64,000 nucleotides of DNA from Mucor racemosus. Its lineage: Eukaryota > Mucoromycota > Mucoromycetes > Mucorales > Mucoraceae. A model generated the notes under the pieces. It searched no databases. It had not been told where the DNA came from and was given only the letters and a program-made list of their open reading frames with translations. This document shows positions 11,100 to 20,950 of this stretch, one piece after another. The stretch spans positions 2,728,001-2,792,000 of the forward strand of contig JAPEHQ010000006.1 in assembly GCA_027405735.1 (NCBI GenBank). Direction: 5' to 3'. Position 1 is the stretch's first letter; each line of letters starts with the position of its first letter. A program made the translations under genes and the position numbers.

Positions 11100-12131
11100 T
11101 TAATAATCAATGCCGTAACCCTTTGCTTTAATGCAAGCTTTCAAACGATCAGGCATACTCGAAATAACCCTTTGGCATTCCTCAACTGTTATTTTTTCTT
11201 ACCAAATCTCTTGTGTTCTCTTCCAAATGTCATTCATGCCTTCTGGAGGTGTATCATATTCATTTAAACGGATTTTCAATAACCTACACATATTTTCAAT
11301 GGAATTGAGGTCTGTGGATTGTGCTGGCCATGACATTACTCTATATTCTTTTGTTTCGAAGTGTTTTTTCATTAACTTCGAGGTGTGTTTGGAATCATTG
11401 TCTTGCTGAAGAATGACTTGATTACGACGTAGCTTCAATTTTTGGCACATATCGTCAATGGATTTCTCCAAATCGTCATCAACAATAGTTTTGTATAGTT
11501 CAGAGTTCATATTACCTTCGATCTTGCACAACCAGCCAACACCAGACCAAGAAATAGTGCTCCAAATCATGATGCGATCATCTCCATGCTTTCTTGTTTT
11601 TTTGGTATGCCTAGGTTTTATCTCCTCGTTGTCTTTTTTCCAGCACCAAATACAACCATCAGAGTTAAAACGGTTAATTCCAGCCTCATCGGTAAATATA
11701 ACACGTTTCCAGTCCTCCAAAGTCCAATCAATTTTGTTTTTGCACCAGCGGAGGCGATCCTTCGCATTTTCATCACTAATTTCTGGCTATTTTATCTTAG
11801 GTAATGCGCCTAAACCATTATCCGAAAGAGTCCTACGTACAGTATTCGCACTGACATTAACGTGTAGATTACGACGAAACTCTTTTTTGGCTTGTACCGC
11901 ATTATCCAAGCCACCTTTGGTGATTTCATGGACACAATATCTCTTATCCACAGTAGTCAGCTTCGATGGTTGGCCTCCTTTAAGTTTTTCTCGGTCAGGA
12001 CAGGCCTTTTTTCCAATACGACGTACTGTGGCTTGACTAACATCTACACGACGAGCAATTTTCGATACGGTATGGCCTGAATTTAACAGAGAGATAACAT
12101 CATTACGTTTGGTATCTGATACAGTTTTCAT
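11100..12131 (-). pseudogene. Tc1 transposase (DD34E) with two in-frame stops
   Basis: From ATG 12131 to TAA 11100 the frame covers 344 codons, the usual Tc1 transposase length. The N-terminal part is an HTH domain (KIARRVDVSQATVRRI). The catalytic triad is present: D in FTDEAG, D in LQQDNDSKHT, and E in LNSIEN 34 residues later. TAG follows PKIK (reverse of the CTA just before 11787) and TAA follows KRTQEIW near 11199; the frame continues unchanged after each with family-like sequence. Each stop could come from one base change, so this is probably a recently silenced copy. Translation could also begin 21 codons upstream at 12194. Readthrough is possible but not supported. Confidence 0.88.
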
Positions 12132-12278
12132 CTTGATGATTTTGCTTGAAACTACTAGTAAAAAAGGTAAGGTAAAAGTTGAAAAACATCTCATATATTT
12201 TCCGCATATTTCTCTGTTTTATAAGATATCCAGCGTTAATGTACAAGCTGTGGGCTACTAAATTGTAATTTTTATCCT

Positions 12279-12491
12279 ATGCTTCCAAAACCCTTTCAAT
12301 GATGTACCCGTTTTTGAATTGACATATTTTTTGCGGAACTTTAAATAATTAGGTCGGATTTTTTGCAAATTATTGGAAATATTTCAAATTACTTATAATA
12401 GAAATTTAAAGTATCTCCGATTGAAATTGCGAAAGATATGGCTAGTTTCATTCAAAATTTCAAAACATTGAAAGGGTTTTGGAACTCACTG
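12279..12491 (-). repeat. Right 213-bp terminal inverted repeat of the Tc1-like element
   Basis: Reverse complement of 10854-11066 with two visible substitutions. It is followed directly by the TA target duplicate at 12492-12493. Confidence 0.92.
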
Positions 12492-13332
12492 TAATACCTA
12501 CTTTTTTCAGCTCAACAAATTAAAACGATTGAAACTAAAAGAAAAAAAACTAGATCCACAGCTCATTTATAAACTCCTGAGTGTGGTTTTAATAAAAAGT
12601 GTTTTTTATTATTATAAATTTGAATATTGTATGTGATCCACATCTTTGCCAACGGTCACTCTTCCAAAAAAAATGCCGAACAATCACCGGATGCAACCAT
12701 CTAATAATTTTTTCAGGCTGCCAATTTCTAGAAAAAATTACCGGACAGTCCGGACGCGGCTGTTTAAATACCTCAAACAGCTGTAAGATGCAGGCATCGA
12801 AATTTCATACAAAAATTAAGGTTCGAATGTATAACTAATTATTCAAAGGCTTATTTTATCTTCTATTTATGTAAAATGTGAAGTGTAAAATACCACACAC
12901 AGCATTATTAGTCTAATAATAAAACGAGGTTTAACTTAGGAAGTTTAATAAAATGGTACGATTAGATTCGAAAAAATTCTACAAAATCAAAAAATTTAAA
13001 GGATTTATAAAAGTCAAATATACAGTACATGATCTTCATCTAATTTAAATATATATATATATATACCAATGTTGTTATTTTTTGTTCGAAAAGGGTTTTT
13101 TTATAAACTGTTTTTATATTTCTAAACGAAAAAGGAAGCGGGTATTTTGAAATTTCAAAAAAAAATTCATTTTTTAAAGTTTGCCCAGAGGCAACAAGCA
13201 AAATTTCACTATTTTTGCACGACTTGCAACATTTACTCTCTACCATTAAAACAAATACGAACATAACACCTACAGGAAAAACGAGGTAATACGCATTATA
13301 ATCGTAGTACAGGTTATCATAGTACTTTGTAA
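12492..13332. other. Intergenic, no gene seen
   Basis: About 0.8 kb of AT-rich sequence between the Tc1-like element and the first hAT-like MITE, with a short (AT)n run near 13047-13064. Nothing else was recognised. Confidence 0.5.
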
Positions 13333-13695
13333 TAGGATTTCACAAACAACGCATCGTATTACGGTTAACCGAGTTTGACTGCTTTAACGGGCCGTTTTTT
13401 ATGCAAACTCGAATGAGGGTATTCGAGTTTCTTCTTTTCTTTTTTTGTTAGCTAAGCTCGAAAACAGGATTGAAAAAATACTTCAAGTTGTGAAACTGTC
13501 AAATATGCTATTATCAATTCATAATCCCATATTAACTTGACAAGGTTGCTATTAACAGCCTCCTTAAGGCAAACCAATACTTGCTCCCACCCCGTTTTTT
13601 ATCTGGGTTACAAAAGAACGGGCCGTTTTCCAACTCGAATCGAATGGCCGTTTCCGTTAAAACTCGATTCAAACTCGAATCGAAGCCCATTCCTA
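13333..13695 (+). mobile_element. hAT-like MITE, copy 1 (363 bp)
   Basis: Flanked by a perfect 8-bp direct duplication CTTTGTAA (13325-13332 and 13696-13703). The ends are TAGGATTTCAC and CATTCCTA, giving short imperfect inverted termini (TAGGA). Another 363-bp copy, nearly identical and in opposite orientation, is at 17581-17943 with a different 8-bp duplication. Eight-base duplications and TAGG-type ends fit the hAT superfamily. AACGGGCCGTTTT occurs twice and CTCGAAT words recur near the ends, resembling subterminal transposase sites. It encodes no convincing protein; the 50-codon frame it contains is incidental. Confidence 0.9.
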
Positions 13696-13780
13696 CTTTG
13701 TAAGATCATGAACCTTTTGAATTATAATCCTGCCCTTTGGGGCCGCACCATGTCTATTTTGGCGTATAGTGTCGTATGAG

Positions 13781-14438
13781 ATCAGGCTGTACAACAGTCA
13801 AAGCAAGACACTGCCCTAGCTGTTCGGAGCTATTTAATAGCGTTCGCAAAATTTCCGAGCCCAAGCGTTCGCAAGCAGTTTCAGCAAGCATTTGCCGAGT
13901 CTGAAATATTTCAAAGTTACTCAAGCAAACCCGAGCCTAAGCAACCGCTCGTCGAGCAGCTGTATATCGAGCATTTTTAGTTTTGAAAGCAAACAGCTAG
14001 GCATAAATTAAGCAGGTCAAGTAAGTCGAGTACGAGCATAAGCAATCGAGCAAATCGGAGTGCAAGCGCAAGCATTGTACTATATATATTCTTCAGCCTG
14101 ATATTGGTTTAAAATGTGGTGATGCATTTTGACATTTTCAAAGCTAAAATTGCGTAAATTAAATAAAGCTCCCCTGTTTTACTTGTTTACTTACTTGATT
14201 TGAAAGCGGACAAGCAAGCAGGTTTACATGCAAGAAAGCCTATTTCAATTTGAAGCATTTCGAGCAAGCATAATACAATCAAGAAGTTTTCAATTTTTTC
14301 ATCGAGCGCCAAGTAGGAAATTGCTAAAAAAATTTAATCAAGCAAGCCAAAGCAAGTAATTACCCTAAAAAGCGCAATTCAAGCGAGCCCAAGCATAGGG
14401 CTCGCTCGCTTGCTTTTGCTCACACTGCTCGATTATTG
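13781..14438. repeat. Tract rich in AGCAAGC/CGAGC words, possible degenerate element
   Basis: Over about 650 bp the words CAAGC, GAGC and GCAAGC recur many times on both strands, unlike surrounding DNA. ATCAGGCTG at 13781-13789 has its inverse CAGCCTGAT at 14094-14102, which could be 9-bp termini of a ~320-bp insertion, but no matching target duplication was found. The tract ends with GCTCGCTCGCTTGC near 14400-14414. Function unknown. Confidence 0.45.
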
Positions 14439-14450
14439 CGATCAATATGT

Positions 14451-15619
14451 GCAAGTTTATTCAAATCTCGAAATATTTGACAATTTTGGTTGTGTTTTTA
14501 AGCGGGGGAAAAGCAAGTGTTTCACTTTTGAGGCCGTTATACTTGCTGAGAAATCAACATGAATAGAAATAAATCTTTTGGCAATATTTTTTAGCATATC
14601 AAGTATAGCCCTACATTTTATATTTCCTGATTATCTATTGAAATGGGGGCACGCTCCAATTTTGAATATCACCATATAAAATTGTAAAATCAGATATGCA
14701 CATCTGACTGAGCTTCAATTCAAAAAAGTGTTCAAATGGGAAAAAAATCCAAAAAAATCCAAAAAAATCCAAAAAAATCCTTGTATGCTTAATTACTCAC
14801 AAAAATGCATAGTAAGTTGAACTAGCGTATTAAATATCTTGGGTTCAGCTTTTGATTCTGAATCGATCTGTGTAGGTTTTGAAAATGTTTTTCTTATAAA
14901 ATCCCTAGTATATTTAATGTGAAATTTTAACGGTTTCTGATCAAAAAGTACCCTCCATTCAAAGGCAACCCTAAAATATTTTATTTTCACATTATGCGCA
15001 ACAAAATTATCTACAGAATGAGTATTTATACGTAGCTGTAGCCCTATTTTTGGTGGAGATATTATTTTTTTTGATCATTTTTTTGTAAAACCGAAAATAT
15101 ATCCTTGTATATCCTCGTCCAAAATTGATCATTTTTTGTATCACCAAAAATCAATCATTAAATCTCAATTTTCTCGACGAAAAATTAATATTTCTTGACG
15201 AGATAAAATTCGTTAGATAGACGTTAATGTGTACTATCTTATAGTTTTAGCTGTGCATACCAACCATCCCTTCATGGATCTCTATAACAGAAAAAGTGCT
15301 CCCACAAAATTTATAAAAAAATAAAAAAGTCTTCACAGCAATCTAAAAACTAAATATCCTGGTAGAGAATGAAAATTAAAGTAGAGTTTACTTAATACCC
15401 ATTATTGCAATACCTTAGTATTTTCTCGAGTTATTTTCATTTAAAATGCGCTTTCTCAATTTTAAGCTGGCCATTTCTGCATCATTCAAATTTATGAAAC
15501 AACCGCTATAGTAACCATCCTTGCTTTATATAATAAATTTTGTAGCCGGAACAATGTTGAATGGATGGATACTGTTTTTGAAAACAAGTTTCTGCTAAAA
15601 TTGATTATTAGTACAAATA
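14451..15619 (+). repeat. F2 repeat, copy B
   Basis: Full-length relative of 8449-9610 in the same orientation, visibly closer to copy A than to copy C. It has a small expansion of the AAAAAAATCC unit near 14742-14780 (four units against three in copy A), indicating replication slippage. No coding potential is seen. Confidence 0.8.
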
Positions 15620-16087
15620 TTCACGCTTTTTGGCTGGTTTTTTCTCTCTAAAATTGTTGAAATTAGACTTGACGTTTAGAATTATATATCAAAATGTGTG
15701 GAATAAATTGTTCACCAACTTTTATTATGTGTTTAAGCAAGACTTTATAATGAAATTTAAGGGCTGCCATAGGCGTATATACTAGAATCCAGCAAAAATT
15801 TATACCACAAAAATCTCAGCAAAACTGATAGATACAATAAAATAAATTGCAGATTCGTTTTCAGCAGTTAATTTTACTCCAGAAAACTTGGTTGCCTAAT
15901 TCCTAGCGATACTTTTGTAAAAAAACGTGAAAATTCTCCAAATTGTTAAAACTACAAAATAGAAAAACAAAAAAAAACAGGATTTACAATTATGAGGTTT
16001 GGGGGGTCCAAAAAAAACCATCCCTGAAGCTCTAATATGTAATAAAACATTGAAAAACAAGAAGATTTAGCTTAAAAACTATTATTT
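15620..16087. other. Intergenic between F2 copies, nothing recognised
   Basis: About 470 bp of AT-rich DNA containing a purine run (AGAAAAACAAAAAAAAACAGG near 15960). No gene or repeat border was identified. Confidence 0.5.
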
Positions 16088-17210
16088 GCAAGCTTATAAA
16101 ATCTCGAAATATTTGACATCTTAGATTGAGATTTTAAGCGGAGGAAAAACAAGTGTTTTACTTTTGAAGCTTTTATACTCGCTAAAAAATCAAGATGAAT
16201 AGAAATGACTTTTTTGTCAATATTCTGTAGCATATCAAGTATAGCTTTACATTCTTTATTTCCTGATTATCTATTGAAATGGGGGCACGCTCCGGTTTTG
16301 AATATCACCATATAAAATTGTATAATAAGATATGCACATTTGACTGAGCTTCAATTCAAAAAAGTGTTCAAATGGAAAAAAAATCCAAAAAAATCCAAAA
16401 AAGCCTTGTATATTTAATTACTCACAAAAATGCATAGTAAGTTGAACTAGTATATTAAATATCTTGGGTTCAGTCTTTAATTCTGAATCGATCTGTGTAG
16501 GTTTTGAAAATGTTTTTGTCATAAAATCTCTAGTAAATTTAATATCAAATTTTAACGATTTTTGATTAAAACGTACCCGTCATTCAAATGCAACCGTGAA
16601 ATATTTTATATGCACTTTATGCGCAACAAAATTATCTACAGAATGAGTATTTATACGTAGCTTTAGCCCTATTTTTGGTGGAGATATTAATTTTGTTGTG
16701 TATTTTTTTGTATTGCCAAAAATTTCAGACTTATGTACCCTCATCCAAAATGAATCATTTTTTGTATTACCAAAAATCAATCATTCATTCTCAATTTTCT
16801 CGACGAAAAATTAATATTTCTTGACGAGGCAAAATGCGTTAGATAGCCACACATGCATACTACTACATCGTGCCAAACTTGCAAAACAGTCTCGCCTTTA
16901 TCCCATTTTATTCAATAAAAACCATGCCGAAATATGCCCATTTTTGACGATTGAAAAAAAATCTTCAAATCATTTGAAACTCAATTATGTCGTAGAGTAT
17001 GAAAAAACAAATTTTTCTAATAAGCTCTACTAACATTGCCCTAGCTCAATATTTTCTCGTGATATATCCTGCTAAAAATTGAGATTAAATTTTCAAGTTG
17101 TGCATTGATCTTCTTTTTCAAATTTAATAACAACAATGACTATCGCTATAGTAAACAACCTTGGCCAATTAACTGTTATTTGTAGCTGTGAGAATGTTGA
17201 ATAAATTTCG
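16088..17210 (+). repeat. F2 repeat, copy C (most diverged)
   Basis: Aligns well with copies A and B from GCAAGCTTATAAAATCTCGAAA to about 16846, then more loosely through ATCGCTATAGTAAACAACCTTGG to about 17210. It keeps the GGGGGCACGCTCC landmark and TCGACGAAAAATTAATATTTC. Confidence 0.7.
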
Positions 17211-17580
17211 TACATAGTAATTGATTTAATGTGTTAACATTATATATATGGTTGCATATTCATTGACCCATTGTGTAAACAAAATGATTAATCAAGTTCT
17301 CAAATGGGTCTTGATATAATTTGACGGAGGAAATGTGCATAACTGAGTATGCATGCTGGAAACACTATCCATATTTGCAATACATAATTAGTTGATAATA
17401 CCGGTTACTATTAAATATTTTTAACGTACTGATGTTAATTATTAGTGGCGCTGATTGTACGAAAACTACACCAAAAAATTGATTGTATGTTTTAGTGAAT
17501 ACAATTAAAAAACAGGCTCTTAGGTAAACAAAATTCCATCAATTGTTTATTTTGACTAGTAGATGATAATACCTTTCAAC
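17211..17580. other. Short intergenic stretch, nothing recognised
   Basis: About 360 bp of AT-rich DNA up to the second MITE; no reading frame or structured motif was identified. Confidence 0.5.
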
Positions 17581-17943
17581 TAGGAATGGGCTTCGATTCG
17601 AGTTTGAATCGAGTTTTAACGGAAACGGCCATTCGATTCGAGTTGGAAAACGGCCCGTTCTTTTGTAACCCAGATAAAAAACGGGGTGGGAGCAAGTATT
17701 GGTTTGCCTTAAGGAGGCTGTTAATAGCAACCTTGTCAAGTTAATATGGGATTATGAATCGATAATAGCATATTTGACAGTTTCACAACTTGAAGTATTT
17801 TTTCAATCCTGTTTTCGAGCTTAGCTAACAAAAAAAGAAAAGAAGAAACTCGAATACCCTCATTCGAGTTTGCATAAAAAACGGCCCGTTAAAGCAGTCA
17901 AACTCGGTTAACCGTAATACGATGCGTTGTTTGTGAAATCCTA
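17581..17943 (-). mobile_element. hAT-like MITE, copy 2 (363 bp)
   Basis: Reverse-oriented near-identical copy of 13333-13695, same length. It is flanked by its own perfect 8-bp duplication CTTTCAAC (17573-17580 and 17944-17951). Only one difference was noted in the compared stretches (ATCAATTCAT versus ATCGATTCAT). Two copies with distinct duplications show two independent transpositions, both recent. Confidence 0.92.
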
Positions 17944-18386
17944 CTTTCAACTACTACTGATTACTTCAAAACACTTGCTTATTGCTACAAAAACGTAATT
18001 ATATAAAAAAGGCGATGGAAGCACAATTATAACTCTTTTAAGATTATTCAAGGTATAAAGTAGTAAAAAAACGATCCACTTACTCGATGGATCATTGTGG
18101 TATTTACATTAAATGTCTAATTCAAATTACTAATAATGCAGTAATTTGATCTTCTTGGTTTTAAAGCTGGTGGGAACAGGGATCAGCAATTATTAATCTA
18201 GGTTATACAATTATCTATAATTGTTGTTTGTAATTTTTAAATTATAGTTAAGTTTCTATATTTCATGATCTTGGTTCTCACACCAAATTCATGCTATTAA
18301 TTACTAATTCAATTTGATGTGTGAAAGACTGCCAGTATTTTACATCAATTATCTTGTATACATTCAGTTTATTTATTGTACTAATC

Positions 18387-18661
18387 TATAATGGTCTGTA
18401 ATTTTGGACTAACAACAAAGATGGATAATATGCTTATAGATATTATTCTTGTTATTATAAATTGGCGATCACTGGATTGATGAAGGTTGGTGTTCTTATT
18501 TGTAAATTAGATATTTATTAGTGAGTAAATAAAAGTAAAGGGGTGTAAATAACAAGACAGATAAATCTACAAGGGATCATGTAATGATTTCCTTGTAGTA
18601 TTTATATAAGGAATGAGGCAAGGTTTTGCATGAATGAAACTGAAATGTTTGACTCATTACA
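18387..18661 (+). mobile_element. Solo LTR, family L1, copy 1
   Basis: A 275-bp segment ending TCATTACA, flanked by the 5-bp direct repeat TAATC (18382-18386 and 18662-18666). It aligns with the LTR at 19362-19642, sharing GAAGGTTGGTG, ATTTCCTTGTAGTATTTATA and the terminal GACTCATTACA. The 5' end reads TATAATGG where the sister has TGTAATGA, so the start has mutated. No internal retrotransposon sequence is attached; this is a recombination remnant. Confidence 0.82.
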
Positions 18662-18959
18662 TAATCTTTGTCTTTCCAGTAGATATTTCCTTTTATATAA
18701 AACATACAGTATGTTTATATTTGTAAATTAACGATTCATTTACTTTATCTGTTTCATACATTGTATCTATCTCTTAAATTAATTGCTTATTTATATGTCT
18801 CAAATATGCTTTCTTTACATTTAATCAATGCAAAATTTTCTTTTATATTTCACCGAGAAAGTATAATAAAGCTTGTTCATTCACATTACAATCTATCAAA
18901 ATATATCACATGGCTTATTTACATGTCCTTTTTTTTTGTTCTCCTTTGTAGATGGAATC

Positions 18960-20950
18960 GCAGGTAACCAACTCGTTTATTTGTATTTTTTTTATTGTAC
19001 AGTAACACATGATGTAAGCTAATTTCTGAAATGTTTGTAGTAAATATTTAAATTGCTTTCAATAAAAATGCGCAGTAAGCTATAGGTACACTTTAGCCAT
19101 ATTTTTTCGATTATACAGTAAATTGTAAAAGTTGTGAGAATCAAAATTCGCCGAGATAATGTTTTTTTTTGTCGGTTATTTTTACGTTTGTTAAAGAGCA
19201 AGATTTAGGTGATTTTCAGATGATGTTTTTCGAGTGTTTTCGTCCAATATTGAATTAAATTAGGTGAAATATTTAAATAAGATGTATCTTCTCTCTATAG
19301 ATCATTGACATCTGTCGGAAAATAGAAAGTTTGATACCAGGATATAAGCGCACTGGCCTAATGTAATGATCTGTGATCTTGGATGAATATTATGATCAAA
19401 ATGATGATATACTAATGATATGATTTTTAATATTAGAGATCGGTGGACATTAGTTGAAAGAAGGTTGGTGATCTTATTTGTAAATAAAATATTTATTAAG
19501 GAAAATAAATCAGGATGTAAAGAGGAAGAAAAACAGATAATTCTAAAAGGAATTATGGAAAGATTTCCTTGTAGTATTTATAGGAACATTTGAGATGAGC
19601 ATTACTGCTGTGAACTATATAGTGATAATTTGATTCATTACACCTAACATTGACCAAAATTGACCTAAAATTAGTATTGGTGTCGAGCCGGGTTTCGGCA
19701 GTAAAATTTACTAGTATAAGCTGAGCTCGACAGCATCCTTACCTAAAATAATCGATTGTAAAAATTAAGCACCAAAATTGAAATGTTAATTTTTTGTATT
19801 TACAAAATAGAATTAGCTAACAGTTACTACCCATTTTTTGTTTCAGTAAAAAATATTAATTTTTCGTCGAGATAATCAAAATGATAGTTCTTATCACAGC
19901 TTACAACTTATCATAACGGGGTTCCAAAATTGATTTCATGATCAAAAAATGAACGAAAAATGATTCGAAAAACAAAATCGTTTAAATGCTCATAAACCGC
20001 AAAATAAATAGACCTAGTGTATTAAATGGTTTCTGTACAGTTCTAAATTCTGCATCCATCTAAATAAAATTTAAAAAAATGGTTCACTTAAAATTTTGCG
20101 CAAAATGCAATTGAAATTCTGAAGGTTTTCTGACGATACAGAACACTTTTTATAAGCATAATTTAAATTTATATAATGGAAATAATGCATAGCAAAATTA
20201 TCTATTGATCGAGCTATTATTTAACCCTTTAGCTGCATTTATTGTAGAGAAAATGAGAATTTTGTCCCAATTTTTTTTGAAATTCAGAATTTGGGATGAG
20301 GGTATACAAGGGGAAAATGGAAGCTAGAAATGAAGGTACCTTTTTGTACACATTTTTGAGAATATCTCCACGAAAAATTAATATTTTCAAAAAAACTAAA
20401 TTGGGCCTAATAGAGCTCAATGAGCTTGATGACATGAATGTAAAAAAGGCGTTGCTCAATTTAACGAATATTTTGAAATCTACTGCAAAAATGTTAAAAA
20501 AATGAAAAAAAAATAAAAGTGTTCAGAATTTTTTCATACTGAAACATGTTATAAAGTGCCTTAAAACAAGTAAGTTTCATTATTAAAGAGTGTTAGTGTA
20601 ACTTGGTTGTCTGTAGAGATATGAGGCCTCAAAGTTTTCAATCCATTAGCAGTGAAATACGCGTAAAAAATCTGAAACATTAGCACTGAAAAATTAATAT
20701 CAACTGCAAAAAATAAGATATTTTTGGATACTTGTTTTTGGATTAAAGCTGAACATCTTAGGTACATTGGCATATAATTTTTTCTTGACGTTATTCAGTG
20801 AAAAAGCAAGTTGAGCAGGGATGAAAAGTTAGACACAGTTTTAAGAAGAAAACCGTGGGTTTTACGTGATTTTCAGTTTTTCGTGAGATATAGAATAATT
20901 TTAGGAATAAGTAGCATAATGCGATCACTGCATAACATTTTATAACGTAT
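18960..20950 (+). repeat. F1 repeat, copy 2 (interrupted by a solo LTR)
   Basis: Starts near AGGTAACCAACT, shared with about 49528, and runs to about 20950. It contains AATATTAATTTTTCGTCGAG near 19850 and its inverse-oriented counterpart ACGAAAAATTAATATTTTC near 20370, about 520 bp apart. A 69-codon open frame at 20296-20505 matches those in copies 1 and 3. The solo LTR at 19362-19642 interrupts it after CACTGGCCTAA. Confidence 0.78.
19362..19642 (+). mobile_element. Solo LTR, family L1, copy 2
   Basis: A 281-bp element with perfect inverted ends TGTAATGA...TCATTACA, flanked by the 5-bp duplication CCTAA (19357-19361 and 19643-19647). The insertion splits an F1 repeat: other F1 copies read CTGGCCTAA followed directly by the downstream sequence. 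A TATA-like TATTTATAGG lies toward the 3' part. This fits an LTR retrotransposon reduced to one LTR. Confidence 0.92.

Larger units (their letters stand above)
10854..12491 (-). mobile_element. Tc1-like transposon, nearly intact
   Basis: A 1638-bp element flanked by TA on both sides (10852-10853 and 12492-12493), the expected Tc1/mariner target duplication. Terminal inverted repeats are 213 bp each (10854-11066 and 12279-12491) and differ by eye at only two positions. It begins CAGTGAGTTCC. Inside lies one DDE transposase gene on the minus strand carrying two in-frame stops. The near identity of the long terminal repeats implies a recent insertion or recent mobilisation in trans. Confidence 0.93.

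Noticed and set aside
11458..12036. 192-codon plus-strand frame
   Set aside because: It lies wholly antisense to the transposase coding region and has no recognisable content; a shadow frame.
13537..13779. 80-codon frame, repeated on the minus strand at 17539-17739
   Set aside because: The shared protein string comes only from the duplicated MITE; the rest of each frame is flanking DNA. No codon-level conservation beyond DNA identity can be claimed.
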